Shown here in pieces: positions 63,102-64,000 of a stretch of DNA of 64,000 nt (positions are counted from its first letter, which is position 1; each line of letters opens with the position of its first letter). The stretch comes from Myxococcus guangdongensis (GTDB lineage Bacteria > Myxococcota > Myxococcia > Myxococcales > Myxococcaceae): the NCBI RefSeq assembly GCF_024198255.1, contig NZ_JAJVKW010000001.1:620001-684000 (forward strand), in the 5' to 3' direction. The position numbers and the translations under genes were made by a program. The notes beneath the pieces were generated by a model, which saw only the letters and a list, made by a program, of their open reading frames with translations, did no database searches and had not been told where the DNA came from.

Positions 63102-63851
63102 ATGAAGACGGTGCTCATCACGGGGTGCTCCTCCGGCTATGGACTCGAGACCGCGCGCCACTTCCACGCCCAGGGCTGGAACGTGGTCGCCACCATGCGG
63201 ACGCCCCGTGCGGACCTCCTCCCGTCCTCGGAGCGGCTGCGGGTGATATCGCTCGACGTGACGAAGCCCGCGAGCATCGCCGCCGCGCTGGAGGCGAGCG
63301 GGCCCATCGACGTGCTCGTCAACAACGCGGGCATCGGGCTCATGGGGGCCTTCGAGGCCACGCCGATGGCCACGGTGCGCGAGGTGTTCGAGACGAACGT
63401 CTTCGGGGTCATGGCGATGACGCAGGCGGTGCTGCCCCTGCTCCGCGCGCGCGGGTCGGGCGTCATCGTGAACGTGACGTCCAGCGCGACGCTGGCGCCG
63501 ATGCCGCTCGTGGCCGTCTACACCGCGAGCAAGGTCGCCATCGAGGGCTTCACGGAGTCGCTCCGGTTCGAGCTCGAGTCCTTCGGCCTGGAGGTGAAGC
63601 TCGTCGAGCCGGGGTACTGCCCGGGCACGCGCTTCACCCACAATGGAGGCCCCCGGATGGAAGGACTGTTCCCCCAGCCGTACGCGCCCTTCGCCCAGCA
63701 CATCTTCGCGTCGCTCGGACAACCGACCGCCGTGACGCGCGAGTCGGACGTGGCGCAGGCCGTCTGGCGGGCCGCGAACGACACCTCGGGAGCGCTCCGC
63801 TTCCCCGCAGGCCCTGACGCGGTCGCGTTGGCCCTGGCCCGCTCTGCGTAG
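63102..63851 (+). CDS. Short-chain dehydrogenase/reductase (SDR)
   Basis: A 249-residue NAD(P)-dependent oxidoreductase of the classical SDR type. The cofactor motif is KTVLITGCSSGYGLETARHF (TGxxxGxG), then LDVTKPASIAAAL, NNAGIGLMGAFEATPM, the Ser in NVTSSATLAPMP and the catalytic Tyr140-Thr-Ala-Ser-Lys144. The Arg after the first strand (MRTP) suggests NADPH preference. VEPGYCPGTRF matches the usual PG turn. Its substrate is unknown. It is divergent from the AraC regulator that probably senses its substrate. The ATG at 63102 starts the Rossmann fold directly. Confidence 0.92.
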   Translation: MKTVLITGCSSGYGLETARHFHAQGWNVVATMRTPRADLLPSSERLRVISLDVTKPASIAAALEASGPIDVLVNNAGIGLMGAFEATPMATVREVFETNVFGVMAMTQAVLPLLRARGSGVIVNVTSSATLAPMPLVAVYTASKVAIEGFTESLRFELESFGLEVKLVEPGYCPGTRFTHNGGPRMEGLFPQPYAPFAQHIFASLGQPTAVTRESDVAQAVWRAANDTSGALRFPAGPDAVALALARSA

Positions 63852-63894
63852 CCGGCCCGCGGGCACGGCCCCGCCCTGTTTCCATGAAGACAAA

Positions 63895-63916
63895 CACGCG
63901 TCTCATGAGACGCGTG
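63895..63916 (-). terminator. Perfect 22-bp palindrome, probable terminator of a minus-strand gene
   Basis: CACGCGTCTCA / TGAGACGCGTG, symmetric over 22 bp. On the minus strand TTTGTCTT follows, giving a rho-independent terminator for a gene that would enter from beyond the right edge (a possible stop TGA is at 63974-63972). An operator is the alternative. Confidence 0.55.
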
Positions 63917-64000
63917 GCCGCGCTGTCGAGCCAGTGGCAGCAGCGGCGCCGCGCGAGGCTCCCGCTCGGAGTCAGGAACATCCCGGCGGGCCACGGACTC

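Overview
The window is very GC-rich, codes on both strands almost without gaps, and is full of lipoproteins, HEAT and TPR proteins, FHA/GGDEF and DUF4388-type signalling proteins, a chemosensory operon and large secreted multidomain proteins. This points to a myxobacterium (Myxococcaceae: Myxococcus, Corallococcus or Pyxidicoccus type). The order from the 693-aa protein at 10.4-12.5 kb to the primary sigma factor at 28.4-30.5 kb (18 genes) fits what I remember of the M. xanthus MXAN_5187 to MXAN_5204 (sigA) stretch. That match is from memory, not from a search.

Left part (0-10 kb): exonuclease III followed by a truncated lipoprotein, a divergent TPR protein, then a tight four-gene unit of class A penicillin-binding protein, VCBS/FG-GAP-like secreted protein, solute-binding-like protein and NtrY-like histidine kinase. 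Genes 1-3 of this unit overlap by 4 bp. Two in-frame tandem repeats have expanded here: 5 x 90 bp in the second gene, and 4 x 111 bp at the 3' end of the third, where two in-phase TGA codons cut off a reading frame that would otherwise run to 14 bp before the kinase.

Core part (10-31 kb): a membrane protein with a long Pro-rich region, hibernation factor HPF, a single-domain response regulator, a DUF2007-like protein, a HEAT/DUF1460 amidase-like pair divergent from a DUF4398 lipoprotein/OmpA-TSP3 pair, an operon of DsbA-like protein, DUF4388 protein and TruD, asparaginase, an FHA-GGDEF diguanylate cyclase, and the macromolecular synthesis group rpsU-yqeY-dnaG-rpoD. An alkyltransferase-like protein and a tRNA-Ile(CAU) follow.

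Middle part (31-46 kb): an Lrp regulator divergent from an M3 peptidase, secreted proteins, an ECF41 sigma factor carrying its three signature motifs, convergent with a carboxymuconolactone decarboxylase-family gene. Both have an ECF41-type promoter (TGTCAC/CGTC), so the sigma factor probably drives itself and this partner. A cheA-mcp-cheW-cheR operon without cheY or cheB follows.

Right part (46-64 kb) is accessory and mostly secreted: an LVIVD-repeat lipoprotein, a secreted nuclease, a 987-aa PQQ-dehydrogenase-like lipoprotein, two AraC regulators each divergent from one small target gene, a DUF6973-like protein with a BamE-like neighbour, a 1193-aa protein with a possible glycosidase core, and an M57 protease with three C-terminal repeats. 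I found no insertion sequence, prophage, CRISPR array or rRNA gene.
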